Below, piece after piece: positions 1 through 9,455 of a DNA stretch of 64,000 bases. The stretch is from Streptosporangium becharense. GTDB lineage: Bacteria; Actinomycetota; Actinomycetes; Streptosporangiales; Streptosporangiaceae. How positions within the stretch are numbered: position 1 is the first letter of the stretch; every line of letters begins with the position of its first letter. The stretch lies in contig NZ_JACHMP010000001.1 of assembly GCF_014204985.1 (NCBI RefSeq), forward strand, positions 1,240,001 to 1,304,000, in the 5' to 3' direction. The position numbers and the translations under genes are program-made. The notes under the pieces were generated by a model. That model searched no databases, was not told where the DNA came from, and saw only the letters and a list, made by a program, of their open reading frames with translations.

Positions 1-476
1 GAGAACAGCACGTCGGGAATCTCCTCGGCGCCGGGCAGCCTGAACGTCACCGACCCCCTGGTATGGCCCGGGGTGTGGTCGACGGTGATCTCCATGCCCG
101 CCAGCCGCAGCACCTCGCCGTCGGCGAGCTCGCGCACGTCGTCCGGCTCGGCGAAGGTCAGGCCGCCGAACAGTTGCTGCCGGGTGGACAGCGACAGCCC
201 CTTGCCGGGATCGGACAGCAGCTCGCGGTCTTCGGGATGGATCCACGCGGGGACGTCACGCGCGCCGCAGACCGGCGCGACCGACCACATGTGGTCGATG
301 TGACCGTGGGTGACCAGCACCGCGACCGGCTTGAGCCGGTGCTCGCGCAGCACGTCGTCGAGGTCGCCGACGGCGTTCTGGCCTGGATCGACGACCACGC
401 ACTCCTCGCCCGCGGCGGGAGCCACGACGTAACAGTTGGTCTGGAAGGACCCTGCGGGAAAGCCGGCGATGAGCAT
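1..476 (-). CDS. MBL-fold metallo-hydrolase (glyoxalase II-like), C-terminus cut by window edge
   Basis: Hydrolase of the metallo-beta-lactamase fold, probably a glyoxalase II-like thioesterase acting in the cytoplasm; the true substrate is unknown. About 158 codons are present, from an ATG at 476 down to the left edge, so the C-terminal metal-ligand region is missing. The zinc-binding motif THGHIDH is seen at residues 56-62 (His57, His59, Asp61, His62), and a second segment, DHTPGHTRGS, supplies the next metal histidine. It lies beside a divergent cyclophilin gene and then rel, the same order I recall for Rv2581c-Rv2582-Rv2583c of M. tuberculosis. The family is clear; the precise reaction is not. 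Confidence 0.85.
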   Translation of the reverse strand, partial: MLIAGFPAGSFQTNCYVVAPAAGEECVVVDPGQNAVGDLDDVLREHRLKPVAVLVTHGHIDHMWSVAPVCGARDVPAWIHPEDRELLSDPGKGLSLSTRQQLFGGLTFAEPDDVRELADGEVLRLAGMEITVDHTPGHTRGSVTFRLPGAEEIPDVLF

Positions 477-624
477 CTGCCTCAGCTGATCTCGTCAAGA
501 ATGCGGATGGGAATGTAACCGAAGGGTACCGGTGCGGGTCGGCGGGCTGCGAACCATTGCCCGTTGGCCGATACGATTCGCCCACCTCATTAAGTGATAC
601 TCCAGCACTCGGGAGGACGAAGCG

Positions 625-1476
625 GTGAGCGGCAAGGAGCGCCAGAAGCAGCTGGCGCGCGAGCACTACGAGCGGCAGATGCAGCGACGCGCCGAACGCG
701 CCGCGCACGACGCCCGTGTCAGGCGCAACGCGCTCATCGGCACCAGCGTGGCCGGCGTGGTGGTCGTGGGCGGTGTGATCGCCGCGACCGTCCTGTTCGG
801 AGGGTCCGACACCAAGACCGGGGGGGCCGACACCGGGACCACGCCGCAGGCGGCCGCGGCGCCCAGGGCGTTCGATCCGGCCAGCGGCACCTGCGGGTAC
901 GGCGCCGACACCGACGGCAGCCCGGCCAAGAACGTGGGCATGCCCCCCGCGAAGGTCACCGGCAAGCCCACGACGATGACCCTGGCGACCAACCGGGGCG
1001 ACATCGTGATCAAGCTGTCACCCGACAAGGCGCCGTGCACGGTCAACTCCTTCGCCTTCCTGGCGGAGAAGGACTACTTCGACGGTTCGAAGTGTCACCG
1101 CATGGGATCCAAGCGGTTCCCGGTGCTGCAGTGCGGCGACCCGCTGGCCAAGGCCGACGGCAAGAACCCGACCGACGGTCAGGGCGGACCGGGCTACCGT
1201 TTCCTCAGCGAGAACCTCGAAGGCGCCAAGTACACCCGCGGCGTGGTCGCCATGGCCAACAGCGGCGCACCCGACACCAACGGCAGCCAGTTCTTCATCG
1301 TGTACGGGGACGCCCCGCTGAGCCCCGACTACACCCCGTTCGGTACGGTCACCAAAGGGCTGGAAATCATCGACAAGGTGAACAAGGCCGGTGTCATCAC
1401 CCCGGGGCCGGACGACACCGGGGCTCCGAAGGAAACCGTTGAAATCAAAGACGTGACAATGTCCAGCGAGAGCTGA
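625..1476 (+). CDS. Membrane-anchored cyclophilin-type peptidyl-prolyl isomerase
   Basis: Peptidyl-prolyl cis-trans isomerase, likely a folding catalyst on the outer face of the membrane. The 283-residue product starts with a basic cytoplasmic stretch (1-35), followed by one membrane segment (about 36-58), a Gly/Thr/Ala linker, and a cyclophilin domain from about residue 115 to the end. The signature GSQFFIVYGD is present, as is the GDP segment after the first strand pair. The GTG start is preceded by GGGAGG at a good distance. The order next to rel and the MBL hydrolase corresponds to Rv2582 (PpiB) in mycobacteria, from memory. The active-site Arg-x-x-Phe region reads HRMGSKRF, slightly unlike the usual FHR motif, so activity may be low. 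Confidence 0.92.
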   Translation: MSGKERQKQLAREHYERQMQRRAERAAHDARVRRNALIGTSVAGVVVVGGVIAATVLFGGSDTKTGGADTGTTPQAAAAPRAFDPASGTCGYGADTDGSPAKNVGMPPAKVTGKPTTMTLATNRGDIVIKLSPDKAPCTVNSFAFLAEKDYFDGSKCHRMGSKRFPVLQCGDPLAKADGKNPTDGQGGPGYRFLSENLEGAKYTRGVVAMANSGAPDTNGSQFFIVYGDAPLSPDYTPFGTVTKGLEIIDKVNKAGVITPGPDDTGAPKETVEIKDVTMSSES

Positions 1477-1536
1477 CGTAATACATCCAAGGGACAAACC
1501 AGTCCCGAAAGGCTGATGAAAGTGCGGGAGGACACG

Positions 1537-2766
1537 GTGAGCACCGACCCGTGGGGCCGGGTAGACGACGACGGCACCGTCTACGTACGTACGGCTGAGG
1601 GAGAGCGGGCCGTCGGGTCCTGGCAGGCCGGGGAACCCGAGGAGGCCCTTGCCTACTTCCGTCGCAAGTTCGACGAGCTGGCCGGGCAGGTGACGCTGCT
1701 GGAGCAGCGCGTCCGCGGCACCGATCTGCCGCCCGCGCAGGCGGAGGCGACCATCGTCAAGCTGCGCGACGCGATCACCGGCGCGCACGCCGTCGGCGAC
1801 CTCGACTCGCTGCTGGGCCGGCTGAACGCCCTCACGGAGCTGGTCGCCCAGCGCCGCGAGGAGGTCAAGGCGGCCCGTGACGTGGCTCGCGCGCAGGCCA
1901 GGGCCGTCAAGGAGCGGATCGTCGCCGAGGCCGAGCGCATCGCCGACGAGACCACCCACTGGAAGAGCGCCGGTGAGCGGCTGCGCGAGCTGATCGAGGA
2001 GTGGAAGGCCGCCGACCGCATCGACCGGGTGACCGAGGCGGCCCTGTGGAAGCGGCTGTCGACGGCCCGTACGGCCTTCGCCAAGCGGCGCAAGGCCTAC
2101 TTCGCCGGGCTGGACGAGCAGCGCGAGAGCATCCGCGCCACCAAGGAGCGGATCGTCGCCGAGGCCGAGGCGCTCGCCTCGTCCACCGACTGGGGCGCCA
2201 CCGCCTCGGCCTACCGCGAGCTGATGCAGCAGTGGAAGGCCGCCGGCCGGGCCTCCCGTGAGGTGGAGGACGAGCTCTGGGCTCGGTTCAAGGGCGCCCA
2301 GGACCAGTTCTTCCAGGCCCGTTCGGCCGTCTTCGCCGAGCGTGACGCCTCGCTGGCGGCCAACGCCGAGGTCAAGGAGGAGCTGCTGGCCGAGGCGGAG
2401 AAGATCCTGCCGGTCTCCGACGCCCGCAGCGCCAGGAACACCCTGCGGGGCATCCTGGAGCGCTGGGAGGCCGCCGGGCCGGTTCCCCGGGAGCAGCGCG
2501 ACCGCCTGGAGGGCGGGCTGCGCAAGATCGACGACGCGGTCCGCAAGGCCGAGGAGGCGGAGTGGAAGCGCTCCAACCCCGAGGCCCGCGCCCGTGCCCA
2601 GAACACGGTCGACCAGCTCCGCAAGTCGATCGGGCAGCTGGAGGACCGCCTGGCCAAGGCGCAGGCGGCCGGCAAGGACAAGGAGGTCAAGGACACCGAG
2701 GAGGCCCTGACCGCCCGGCGTTCCTGGCTGGAGGAGGCGGAGCGCACGCTCGCCGAGTTCTCCTGA
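1537..2766 (+). CDS. DUF349 repeat protein
   Basis: Cytoplasmic protein of about 409 residues built from roughly three copies of the DUF349 helical repeat (about residues 120-330), each with a W-K-x-A-G/D core such as EWKAADR and QWKAAGR. A charged coiled-coil tail follows (about 340-405). The molecular role of DUF349 proteins is not established. I chose the GTG at 1537 because GGGAGG lies just upstream; an in-frame ATG at 1516 would add seven residues but has no ribosome-binding site. The gene follows the cyclophilin gene by 60 bases and converges on rel, with a strong hairpin between them. Confidence 0.85.
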   Translation: MSTDPWGRVDDDGTVYVRTAEGERAVGSWQAGEPEEALAYFRRKFDELAGQVTLLEQRVRGTDLPPAQAEATIVKLRDAITGAHAVGDLDSLLGRLNALTELVAQRREEVKAARDVARAQARAVKERIVAEAERIADETTHWKSAGERLRELIEEWKAADRIDRVTEAALWKRLSTARTAFAKRRKAYFAGLDEQRESIRATKERIVAEAEALASSTDWGATASAYRELMQQWKAAGRASREVEDELWARFKGAQDQFFQARSAVFAERDASLAANAEVKEELLAEAEKILPVSDARSARNTLRGILERWEAAGPVPREQRDRLEGGLRKIDDAVRKAEEAEWKRSNPEARARAQNTVDQLRKSIGQLEDRLAKAQAAGKDKEVKDTEEALTARRSWLEEAERTLAEFS

Positions 2767-2799
2767 CCCACCGGGCGGCCCCGCCCGGAGAACCCCGGC

Positions 2800-2840
2800 G
2801 GCCGCGGGGGGCGCTTCCGCTCGGAGCGCCTCCCGCGGCC
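2800..2840. terminator. Bidirectional hairpin between DUF349 gene and rel
   Basis: Inverted repeat with a stem of about 16 bp (one G-T pair) around a 9-base loop, lying between the convergent ends of the DUF349 gene and rel. There is no U-tract, which is common for actinobacterial terminators. It can serve both strands. Confidence 0.7.
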
Positions 2841-2913
2841 CCGTGCGTCACGACGCGGCGACCGGGTGATCCCGGAGGAACGGGACGCCACGCGGCGACG
2901 CGCGGGCCGGGCC

Positions 2914-5271
2914 TCAGGAACCGGCGCCGCTGACCCGGTAGACGTCGTAGACGCCCTGGATGTTGCGGACGGCCTTCAGCACGTGGCCCAGGTGCTTCGG
3001 GTCGCCCATCTCGAAGGTGAACCTGCTGATGGCCACCCGGTCCCTGGACGTCGTCACCGACGCCGACAGGATGTTCACGTGCTGGTCCGACAGGGTCCGG
3101 GTGACGTCGGACAGCAGGCGTGGCCGGTCGAGGGCCTCGACCTGCAGGGCGACCAGGAACACCGAGTCGTCGGCGGCCGACCAGGAGACCTCGACCAGGC
3201 GGTCGGGCTCGGACCTGAGCTGCTCGATGTTGGGGCAGTTGGTGCGGTGCACCGACACCCCGTGTCCTCGGGTCACGAAGCCGATGATCTCGTCACCGGG
3301 GACGGGCGTGCAGCAGCGCGACAGACGCACCCAGACGTCGGAGTCTCCCGCGACCACCACGCCGGCACCGCCGCTGCCGCGCGGGCGCCCGCGCAGCTTG
3401 GTCGGCACGGAGGTCTCGGCGATGTCCTCCTCGGCGCCCTCCACCCCTCCGATGGAGGTGAGCAGCTTCTGCACCACCGCCTGCGCGGCGATATGGCCCT
3501 CGCCGACGGCCGCGTAGAGAGCCGAGACGTCGGCGTAGCGCAGGTCCCTGGCCAGGACCAGGAGGGACTCGCCGGACATCAGGCGTTGCAGCGGCAGGCC
3601 CTGCTTGCGCATGGCCCGGCCGATCGCCTCCTTGCCGGCCTCGATCGCGGTCTCCCGGCGTTCCTTGGAGAACCACTGGCGGATCTTGTTGCGGGCCCGG
3701 CCGGACTTGACGAACTTCAGCCAGTCACGTGACGGCCCCGCGTCGGGCGACTTGGAGGTGAAGATCTCCACGGTGTCGCCGTTGCTCAGCCGCGACTCCA
3801 GCGGCACCAGGCGGCTGTTGACCCGGGCGCCGATGCACCGGTGGCCCACCTCGGTGTGCACGGCGTAGGCGAAGTCGACGGGCGTGGCACCCTCCGGCAA
3901 CGCGATGACCTGCCCCCTGGGCGTGAAGACGTAGACCTCCGAGACCGACAGGTCGAACCGGAGCGACTCCAGGAACTCGCCCGGGTCGGCGGTCTCCTTC
4001 TGCCAGTCGAGGAGCTGCCGCAGCCACGCCATGTCACCGGCGGGCTTCAGCTTCGACCCCGGTGAGCCCGCGCCGGCCATCTCCTCCTTGTACTTCCAGT
4101 GCGCCGCCACCCCGTACTCGGCCCGGTGGTGCATGGCGTGGGTGCGGATCTGCAGTTCCACGGGCTTGCCCTCGGGGCCGATGACCGTGGTGTGCAGCGA
4201 CTGGTACATGTTGAACTTGGGCATCGCGATGTAGTCCTTGAACCGGCCGGGAACCGGGTTCCATCGCGCGTGTATCGTTCCGAGGGCCGCGTAGCAGTCG
4301 CGGACCGTGTCGACCAGGACCCGGATGCCGACCAGGTCGTAGATGTCGTCGAAGGCGACGTCCCTGGCGATCATCTTCTGGTAGACGGAGTAGTAGTGCT
4401 TGGGGCGGCCCTTGACGGCCGCGCGGATCTTGGCCTCACGCAGGTCGCCGGAGACCTTCTCGATGACCTCCTGCAGGAACAGGTCCCGGCGCGGGGCCCG
4501 CTCGGAGACCATCCGGGCGATCTCGTCGTACCGCTTGGGGTAGAGCATGGCGAACGCGAGGTCCTCCAGCTCCCACTTGATGGTGTTCATGCCCAGCCGG
4601 TGCGCGAGCGGCGCGAAGATCTCCAGCGTCTCACGGGACTTCTGGTGCCGCTTGTGCTCGGGCAGGTAGCGCATGGTGCGCATGTTGTGCAGCCGGTCGG
4701 CGAGCTTGATCACCAGCACCCGGATGTCGCGGGACATGGCCACGACCATCTTGCGCACGGTCTCGGCCTCGGCCGCGGCGCCGAACTTGACCTTGTCGAG
4801 CTTGGTGACGCCGTCGACCAGCAGGGCGATGTTGTCGCCGAAGTCGGCGCGCAGCTCGTCCAGCCCGTACGCGGTGTCCTCGACGGTGTCGTGCAGCAGC
4901 GCGGCGCAGAGGGTCTCGTCGTCGGTGCCGAGCTCGGCCAGGATGGTCGCCACCGCCAGCGGGTGGGTGATGTACGGATCACCGCTCTTGCGCTTCTGGT
5001 CGCGGTGGTGGTAGGCCGCCACGTCGTAGGCGCGCTCGATGAGCCGCAGGTCCGCCTTCGGGTGGGTCGCACGGACCGTACGGAAGAGCGGCTCCAGCAC
5101 GGGATTCATGGTGCCACTCCATTGCCCCCCAAAGCGTGCGAGCCTGCGCCTGACCGCCGGCTTCTCTTCGGTGGCTCCGGACACGGCGGAACCGGCATCG
5201 CCTGCCGGCGCGGCCGTCTCGGGGCCGCCACCGCCGGCGGTCACGTCGGGGACGACCACATCACGGGGCAC
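2914..5271 (-). CDS. rel: Bifunctional (p)ppGpp synthetase/hydrolase
   Basis: RelA/SpoT homologue that makes and degrades (p)ppGpp in the stringent response. The 785 residues hold, in order: a low-complexity N-terminal extension (1-55), an HD hydrolase domain with the HDTVED motif (His127-Asp128), the synthetase domain (about 290-410, including [11 protein letters not shown] and the YQSLHT loop), a TGS domain (about 455-520, VYVFTPRG), a helical/zinc-finger region with paired cysteines ([10 protein letters not shown]) and a C-terminal ACT domain. The intact HD motif implies hydrolase activity as well as synthesis. The GTG start is preceded by GAGGAG; some relatives start near Met55. It follows apt with a 75-base gap, the usual actinobacterial order secD-secF-apt-rel. 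Confidence 0.97.
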   Translation of the reverse strand: MPRDVVVPDVTAGGGGPETAAPAGDAGSAVSGATEEKPAVRRRLARFGGQWSGTMNPVLEPLFRTVRATHPKADLRLIERAYDVAAYHHRDQKRKSGDPYITHPLAVATILAELGTDDETLCAALLHDTVEDTAYGLDELRADFGDNIALLVDGVTKLDKVKFGAAAEAETVRKMVVAMSRDIRVLVIKLADRLHNMRTMRYLPEHKRHQKSRETLEIFAPLAHRLGMNTIKWELEDLAFAMLYPKRYDEIARMVSERAPRRDLFLQEVIEKVSGDLREAKIRAAVKGRPKHYYSVYQKMIARDVAFDDIYDLVGIRVLVDTVRDCYAALGTIHARWNPVPGRFKDYIAMPKFNMYQSLHTTVIGPEGKPVELQIRTHAMHHRAEYGVAAHWKYKEEMAGAGSPGSKLKPAGDMAWLRQLLDWQKETADPGEFLESLRFDLSVSEVYVFTPRGQVIALPEGATPVDFAYAVHTEVGHRCIGARVNSRLVPLESRLSNGDTVEIFTSKSPDAGPSRDWLKFVKSGRARNKIRQWFSKERRETAIEAGKEAIGRAMRKQGLPLQRLMSGESLLVLARDLRYADVSALYAAVGEGHIAAQAVVQKLLTSIGGVEGAEEDIAETSVPTKLRGRPRGSGGAGVVVAGDSDVWVRLSRCCTPVPGDEIIGFVTRGHGVSVHRTNCPNIEQLRSEPDRLVEVSWSAADDSVFLVALQVEALDRPRLLSDVTRTLSDQHVNILSASVTTSRDRVAISRFTFEMGDPKHLGHVLKAVRNIQGVYDVYRVSGAGS

Positions 5272-5346
5272 GCAGACTCCTCATGTTCGAGTCCAGATCC
5301 CTCAGTGTATCCAGACCGGCTTGGGTGTATTCGTCCGCAGGGCCGA

Positions 5347-5865
5347 TCAGACGACGACGAGGGAGTGCACCTCGACGTCGACCAGGCGGTCGCGGCCCTT
5401 GAGGAAGCCGAGTTCCATGAGCACGGCGATGGCGACGACATCGGCCCCCGCCCTGCGGACCAGCTCCACCGCCGCCTGCGCCGTGCCTCCGGTGGCGAGC
5501 ACGTCGTCGACGATGAGGACACGCTCACCGGGGTGGAAGGCGTCCCGGTGAACCTCGATGGTGGCGGAGCCGTACTCCAGATCGTAGGACGCCTCAAGCG
5601 TCTCGGAGGGCAGTTTGCCTTTCTTCCGCACCGGGACGAAGCCCGCGCCCGCCCGGTGGGCGACCGGAGCGGCCAGGATGAACCCCCGGGCCTCGATGCC
5701 GACGATCTTGTCGACCCGGTACGTCCCGGCGAGGGCGTCGACCACCGCGGCGAACGCCACCGGGTCGGCGAGCAGCGGGGTGATGTCCTTGAAGAGCACT
5801 CCCGGCTGGGGGTAGTCGGGCACGTCGCGGATCCGGTCGAGGATCAGGCTGGTCAGGTCGGTCAT
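5347..5865 (-). CDS. apt: Adenine phosphoribosyltransferase
   Basis: Salvages adenine to AMP using PRPP. The 172-residue product has the type I phosphoribosyltransferase PRPP loop VLIVDDVLATGGT (about residues 116-128) and the early FKDITPLL segment typical of Apt. I start at the ATG at 5865, seven bases downstream of AAAGGGGAG; a GTG two codons earlier is too close to that site. A Rho-independent-type terminator hairpin ends only 17 bases upstream of the start, so the gene must be read through that hairpin or carry it in its own leader. The next gene on the same strand is rel, linking purine salvage and ppGpp metabolism as in other actinobacteria. Confidence 0.96.
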   Translation of the reverse strand: MTDLTSLILDRIRDVPDYPQPGVLFKDITPLLADPVAFAAVVDALAGTYRVDKIVGIEARGFILAAPVAHRAGAGFVPVRKKGKLPSETLEASYDLEYGSATIEVHRDAFHPGERVLIVDDVLATGGTAQAAVELVRRAGADVVAIAVLMELGFLKGRDRLVDVEVHSLVVV

Positions 5866-5882
5866 GGTCACTCCCCTTTACG

Positions 5883-5914
5883 AAAAAGCCTCCGCTCCCG
5901 GCGGGAGCGGAGGC
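5883..5914 (-). terminator. Rho-independent terminator/attenuator between secF and apt
   Basis: Perfect 12-bp stem (5888-5899 with 5903-5914) and a 3-base loop, followed on the minus strand by TTTTT at 5887-5883. It is one of the few U-tract terminators in the window. The apt Shine-Dalgarno sequence begins three bases after the U-tract, so the element sits inside the apt leader. Confidence 0.85.
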
Positions 5915-5927
5915 GGGTCAGACTTGC

Positions 5928-6968
5928 CTACTTCTTCTTGCGCTTCTCGTCACCGGCCGGGGTGCCGCCGGCGGTCGCTCCCACCGGTTGACGCGCGGCC
6001 TTGACCCCGGAGCCCGCTCCGCCGGTGGCGGCGAGCCTGCGGGCGATCGCCTGGTAGCGCGGCTCGCGCTCCTTCAGCGTGACCAGCAGCGGCGTCGCGA
6101 CGCACAGCGAGGAGTAGGTGCCGACGATCATTCCGACGAACAGCGACAGCGACAGGTCCTTCAGCGTTCCGGCGCCGAACAGCGTGGTGCCGATGAACAG
6201 GATCGCCGCGACCGGCAGGATCGCCACCAGGGTGGTGTTCAGCGACCGGATCAGCGTGTGGTTCAGGGCGTCGTTGGCGGCCTGGGTGTAGGTCACCTTG
6301 GAGGTCGTGCCGAGCTTGGCGGTGACCTCCTTGATCATGTCGAAGACGACGACGGCGTCGTACAGCGAGTAGCCGAGGATCGTCAGGAAGCCCAGCAGCG
6401 TGGCCGGGGTGACCTCGAAGCCGGACCAGGCGTAGACGCCGGCGGTGATGACCAGGTCGTGGACGAGGGCCACGACCGCGGCCAGCGCCATCTTCCACTC
6501 GAAGGCCATCGTCAGGTACAGGATGATCGCCAGCATGAAGACGATCAGGCCCTGGATGGCCTTGTCGGCGACCTGGCCGCCCCACGAGGCTCCGATCACC
6601 TGGAGGGTGACGTCGTTCTGCCGCAGGCCGAAGCCCTTGGCGGCCGCGTTCTGCACCTCGGTGACCTTCTCGGCGGGAAGGCTCTCGGTGGTGACCCGCC
6701 AGCCGTTGTTGGTCTCCTGCACGATCACCTGGTGCACGCCGGCGTCGACGAAGGTGCCGCGCACCTTCTCGATGCTCACGGTCTGGGCGGGCTTGAAGGA
6801 GAAGACCGAACCGCCCTTGAACTCCACGCCCAGGTTGAGGCCGTTCACGACCAGACCCGCGATGGAGATGAGCAACAGGAAGGCGGAGAGGCCGTACCAG
6901 AGCTTCCTGCGGCCGACGAAGTCGACGTTGACCTCGCCCCGGTACAGCCGGCTCGCGATGCCGGACAT
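5928..6968 (-). CDS. secF: Protein translocase subunit SecF
   Basis: Membrane subunit that, with SecD, uses the proton-motive force to help release secreted proteins from SecYEG. The 346 residues show the first membrane segment at about 25-45, an extracytoplasmic domain beginning with the GVEFKGGS motif, and five further membrane segments, including the conserved stretch LGYSLYDAVVVFD. The C-terminus is Lys/Arg-rich (EKRKKK). The ATG overlaps the secD stop by one base (TGATG), indicating translational coupling. A terminator hairpin lies just after the stop codon. Confidence 0.97.
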   Translation of the reverse strand: MSGIASRLYRGEVNVDFVGRRKLWYGLSAFLLLISIAGLVVNGLNLGVEFKGGSVFSFKPAQTVSIEKVRGTFVDAGVHQVIVQETNNGWRVTTESLPAEKVTEVQNAAAKGFGLRQNDVTLQVIGASWGGQVADKAIQGLIVFMLAIILYLTMAFEWKMALAAVVALVHDLVITAGVYAWSGFEVTPATLLGFLTILGYSLYDAVVVFDMIKEVTAKLGTTSKVTYTQAANDALNHTLIRSLNTTLVAILPVAAILFIGTTLFGAGTLKDLSLSLFVGMIVGTYSSLCVATPLLVTLKEREPRYQAIARRLAATGGAGSGVKAARQPVGATAGGTPAGDEKRKKK

Positions 6969-8827
6969 CAGGCCTCCTGCGGAGCGGTCTTGGGGGCGAC
7001 GGTGGTCTCGCTCATGCGCTCGGCGTCGAGACCGGAGAGCTTGTGGCCCTTGGCGAAGAACCTCAGCCTGGCCAGCAGCGCGACGAACGGCTTGGTGAAC
7101 ATGAACACCACCACGATGTCGATGAGGGTCGTCAGGCCCATCGCGAACGCGAACCCGGCCACGCCGCCGACCGCCAGGAAGTACAGCACCACGGCGGCGA
7201 TGAACATGACCGCGTCGGCGATGAGGATGGTGCGCCGGGCACGGACCCAGGCGACCTCGACGGCCGCGCGCAGCGAGCGGCGGCCCTCCTTCATCTCGTC
7301 ACGGATGCGTTCGAAGTAGACGATGAACGAGTCGGCGGTGATGCCGATCGAGACGATCAGACCGATGATGTGCGGCAGCGACAGGCGGAAGTTCGCGAAC
7401 TCGCCGAGCAGCACCACGGACTGGTAGGTCAGGACCGTGGCCACCACGAGGCTCAGCACCGACACCACGCCCAGACCCCGGTAGTAGAGCATCGAGTAGA
7501 CGAGCACCAGCAGCAGGCCGATCCCGCCGGCGATGAGGCCGCCGCGGAGCTGGTCGGCGCCGAGGGTGGAGGAGACCTCGTCGATGGAGCTCTTCTCGAA
7601 CTTCAGCGGCAGCGCGCCGTACTTCAGCTGGTTGGCCAGCTCGTCGGCCTCCGGCTGGGTGAAGCCGCCGGTGATCTGCGCACGGCCGCCGGTGATGGGC
7701 TCCTGGATGGCCGGCGCGGAGATGACCACGCCGTCGAGGACCACGGCGACCTGGTTGCGCGGGGCCTGCGAGTTGAAGGCGGTGGTGGTGAGCTTCGACC
7801 ACTGGTCGGGGCCCTGGCCCTTGAAGGAGAGCTGCACGACCCACGCGCCGGTGTTCGGCTCGACGCCGGAGCTCGCACTGTCGATGGTGGTGCCGGTCAG
7901 GGCCGCCTTGTCCAGGATGTACTTGACATAGACGTCGTTCTTGGGGTCGTTGTCGTTCAGGTCGTCGAAACCGCACCCGACGTACTGCTTGTTCGGGTCG
8001 TCCTGGGCGCCCTGGCCGTTCTCCTTGGCGCAGTCGAGCGTCTTGAAGCGCTCGAGGGCCGCCGGATCGATGCCGGTGGTGTCGACGCCGGCCAGCGGGT
8101 CGTTCTCGGCCGCCTGGTCGGGCGCCGGGGTGGCCCCGGCGTCCGGGGTGGCGGTCGCCTTCGGCGTCGCGGTCGGCGTGGGGGTGTTGCGGCGCGGCTT
8201 CGCAGAGGGAGAGGCGTCGGCGCCCCGCGTCGCCGAGGGGGCCGGGCTGGGGTTGGTGAGCGCCGACGACAGGGCCCGGCCGGCGGGCGAGCCGCTCGGG
8301 CCGGGCGCCGCGGTCTGGGCGGGCCGGGTCGGCGTGGGGGTCGCCTTGGCCTTCTGGCGGCCGGACGAGGTGGGGGAGGCGGTGGGAGACGCGGCGGGGG
8401 TCGGGGTCGGCGCCTGGGTGGACAGCTCGCCCGGGGGCGTGGGGGTCCCGGGCCCGATCGCCAGCACCTGGCGGAAACGCAGCTCCGCGGTGGTGCCGAC
8501 CAGCTTGACGACTTCCTCCTGGCCCACCCCGGGGACGGAGATGACGATGTTGTCGCCGGCCTTGGCGACCTCGGCGTCGGAGATGCCGCTGCCGTTCACC
8601 CGGTCGCGGATGATGTTCACCGCCAGGTCGAGGCTCTCCTCCGAGGGAGCGCTCCCGTTCGGCGTGATGGGCTGCAGCGTCACGGTCGTGCCGCCGGCGA
8701 GGTCGAGGCCATATTCGGGGGTGAGTGCCCTGTTCAGGAACATCGCCCCGCCCATGGCGAGAATGATCGCCAGAAGCACCAGGAGCATGCGCCCCGGTTT
8801 GCTCTGGCCGCTGGTCGGTCGGGCCAC
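6968..8827 (-). CDS. secD: Protein translocase subunit SecD with a long Pro/Thr/Ala-rich insert
   Basis: Partner of SecF in post-translocational secretion. The 619 residues include membrane segment 1 (about 14-32), the EYGLDLAGGT motif, an extracytoplasmic domain, and a cluster of five membrane segments from about 430 (RGGLIAGGIG onward). Between about residues 125 and 235 the extracytoplasmic domain contains a low-complexity insert dominated by P, T, A and S (repeats such as TPTPT and ATPKATAT), with no similarity to the fold around it. SecD proteins of other groups have short loops here. It is co-transcribed with yajC (45-base gap) and secF (overlap). Confidence 0.96.
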   Translation of the reverse strand: MARPTSGQSKPGRMLLVLLAIILAMGGAMFLNRALTPEYGLDLAGGTTVTLQPITPNGSAPSEESLDLAVNIIRDRVNGSGISDAEVAKAGDNIVISVPGVGQEEVVKLVGTTAELRFRQVLAIGPGTPTPPGELSTQAPTPTPAASPTASPTSSGRQKAKATPTPTRPAQTAAPGPSGSPAGRALSSALTNPSPAPSATRGADASPSAKPRRNTPTPTATPKATATPDAGATPAPDQAAENDPLAGVDTTGIDPAALERFKTLDCAKENGQGAQDDPNKQYVGCGFDDLNDNDPKNDVYVKYILDKAALTGTTIDSASSGVEPNTGAWVVQLSFKGQGPDQWSKLTTTAFNSQAPRNQVAVVLDGVVISAPAIQEPITGGRAQITGGFTQPEADELANQLKYGALPLKFEKSSIDEVSSTLGADQLRGGLIAGGIGLLLVLVYSMLYYRGLGVVSVLSLVVATVLTYQSVVLLGEFANFRLSLPHIIGLIVSIGITADSFIVYFERIRDEMKEGRRSLRAAVEVAWVRARRTILIADAVMFIAAVVLYFLAVGGVAGFAFAMGLTTLIDIVVVFMFTKPFVALLARLRFFAKGHKLSGLDAERMSETTVAPKTAPQEA

Positions 8828-8872
8828 TGGTCGTCGATTCTTTCGGTTATAGGGGATCGGTGGTGAACCTGA

Positions 8873-9229
8873 TCACGGCTTTCTGGTCGTCGAGTCGTGG
8901 TCGTCGCCCTGCTCGACGGTCTTCACCACGTCGTCGGACGCCTCGGGAGCGTCCTCCGCGTCGGGGACGGGGGTCACGACGCGGCCGATGGCCGCCTTGA
9001 CCCAGCGGGTCTCCACGCCGGGTGCGACCTCCAGGATCACGTCGTCGGCGTCGATGGCCACGACCGTCGCGAAGAGACCCGTCGTGGTCATGACGCGGGT
9101 GCCCGGCGTGATGCTGTTCTGCATCTGGATCTGCTCCTGCTGCCGCTTGCGCTGCGGCCGGATGAGCAGGAAATAGAACACCACGACCATAAGGGCGATC
9201 ATGATGAGGCTCGAATAGTTGCCGCCCAC
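8873..9229 (-). CDS. yajC: Preprotein translocase subunit YajC
   Basis: Small single-span membrane protein that associates with SecDF. The 118 residues contain one N-terminal membrane helix (about 7-22, ending with FLLIRPQRK, the family signature), a conserved soluble core with GTRVMTTTGLFATV, and a variable acidic tail. The GTG start lies at the head of the yajC-secD-secF operon, with a promoter-like sequence about 100 bases upstream. Confidence 0.94.
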   Translation of the reverse strand: MGGNYSSLIMIALMVVVFYFLLIRPQRKRQQEQIQMQNSITPGTRVMTTTGLFATVVAIDADDVILEVAPGVETRWVKAAIGRVVTPVPDAEDAPEASDDVVKTVEQGDDHDSTTRKP

Positions 9230-9328
9230 TGGACCGCTCCCTCTCTTGAGAATGACCGGCCGTCGCCGGACGTCGTATACGGGCCACGCCGCTCAGCACG
9301 TCAGCCTACACAGCCAGCCAAGCCACGG

Positions 9329-9358
9329 AGTTTAGGCGAGCTGTTAGAAGCGCGGCAA
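9329..9358 (-). promoter_or_regulatory. Probable housekeeping promoter for yajC-secD-secF
   Basis: On the minus strand TTGCCG (9358-9353) and TAAACT (9334-9329) are separated by 18 bases, a good vegetative sigma-factor promoter. It would give a leader of about 90 bases before yajC. It lies in the 226-base gap between ruvB and yajC, which holds nothing else I recognise. Confidence 0.5.
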
Positions 9359-9455
9359 CGAGGTCACGATTCGGCGCACGGGGAAGTTCCCGTTTCGATA
9401 CCGTTGTCACTCATCTGTGATCAACTCTGTACGGCTTCCCCACTGAATCCCAACG

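Noticed and set aside
4099-5991. 630-codon plus-strand open frame opposite rel and apt
   Set aside because: It is the third-position GC mirror of the minus-strand genes, with Gly/Val/Asp/Arg/His-rich content and no domain or ribosome-binding site.
7043-8866. 607-codon plus-strand open frame opposite secD
   Set aside because: Low-complexity Gly/Arg/Asp composition produced by the high-GC complementary strand of secD.
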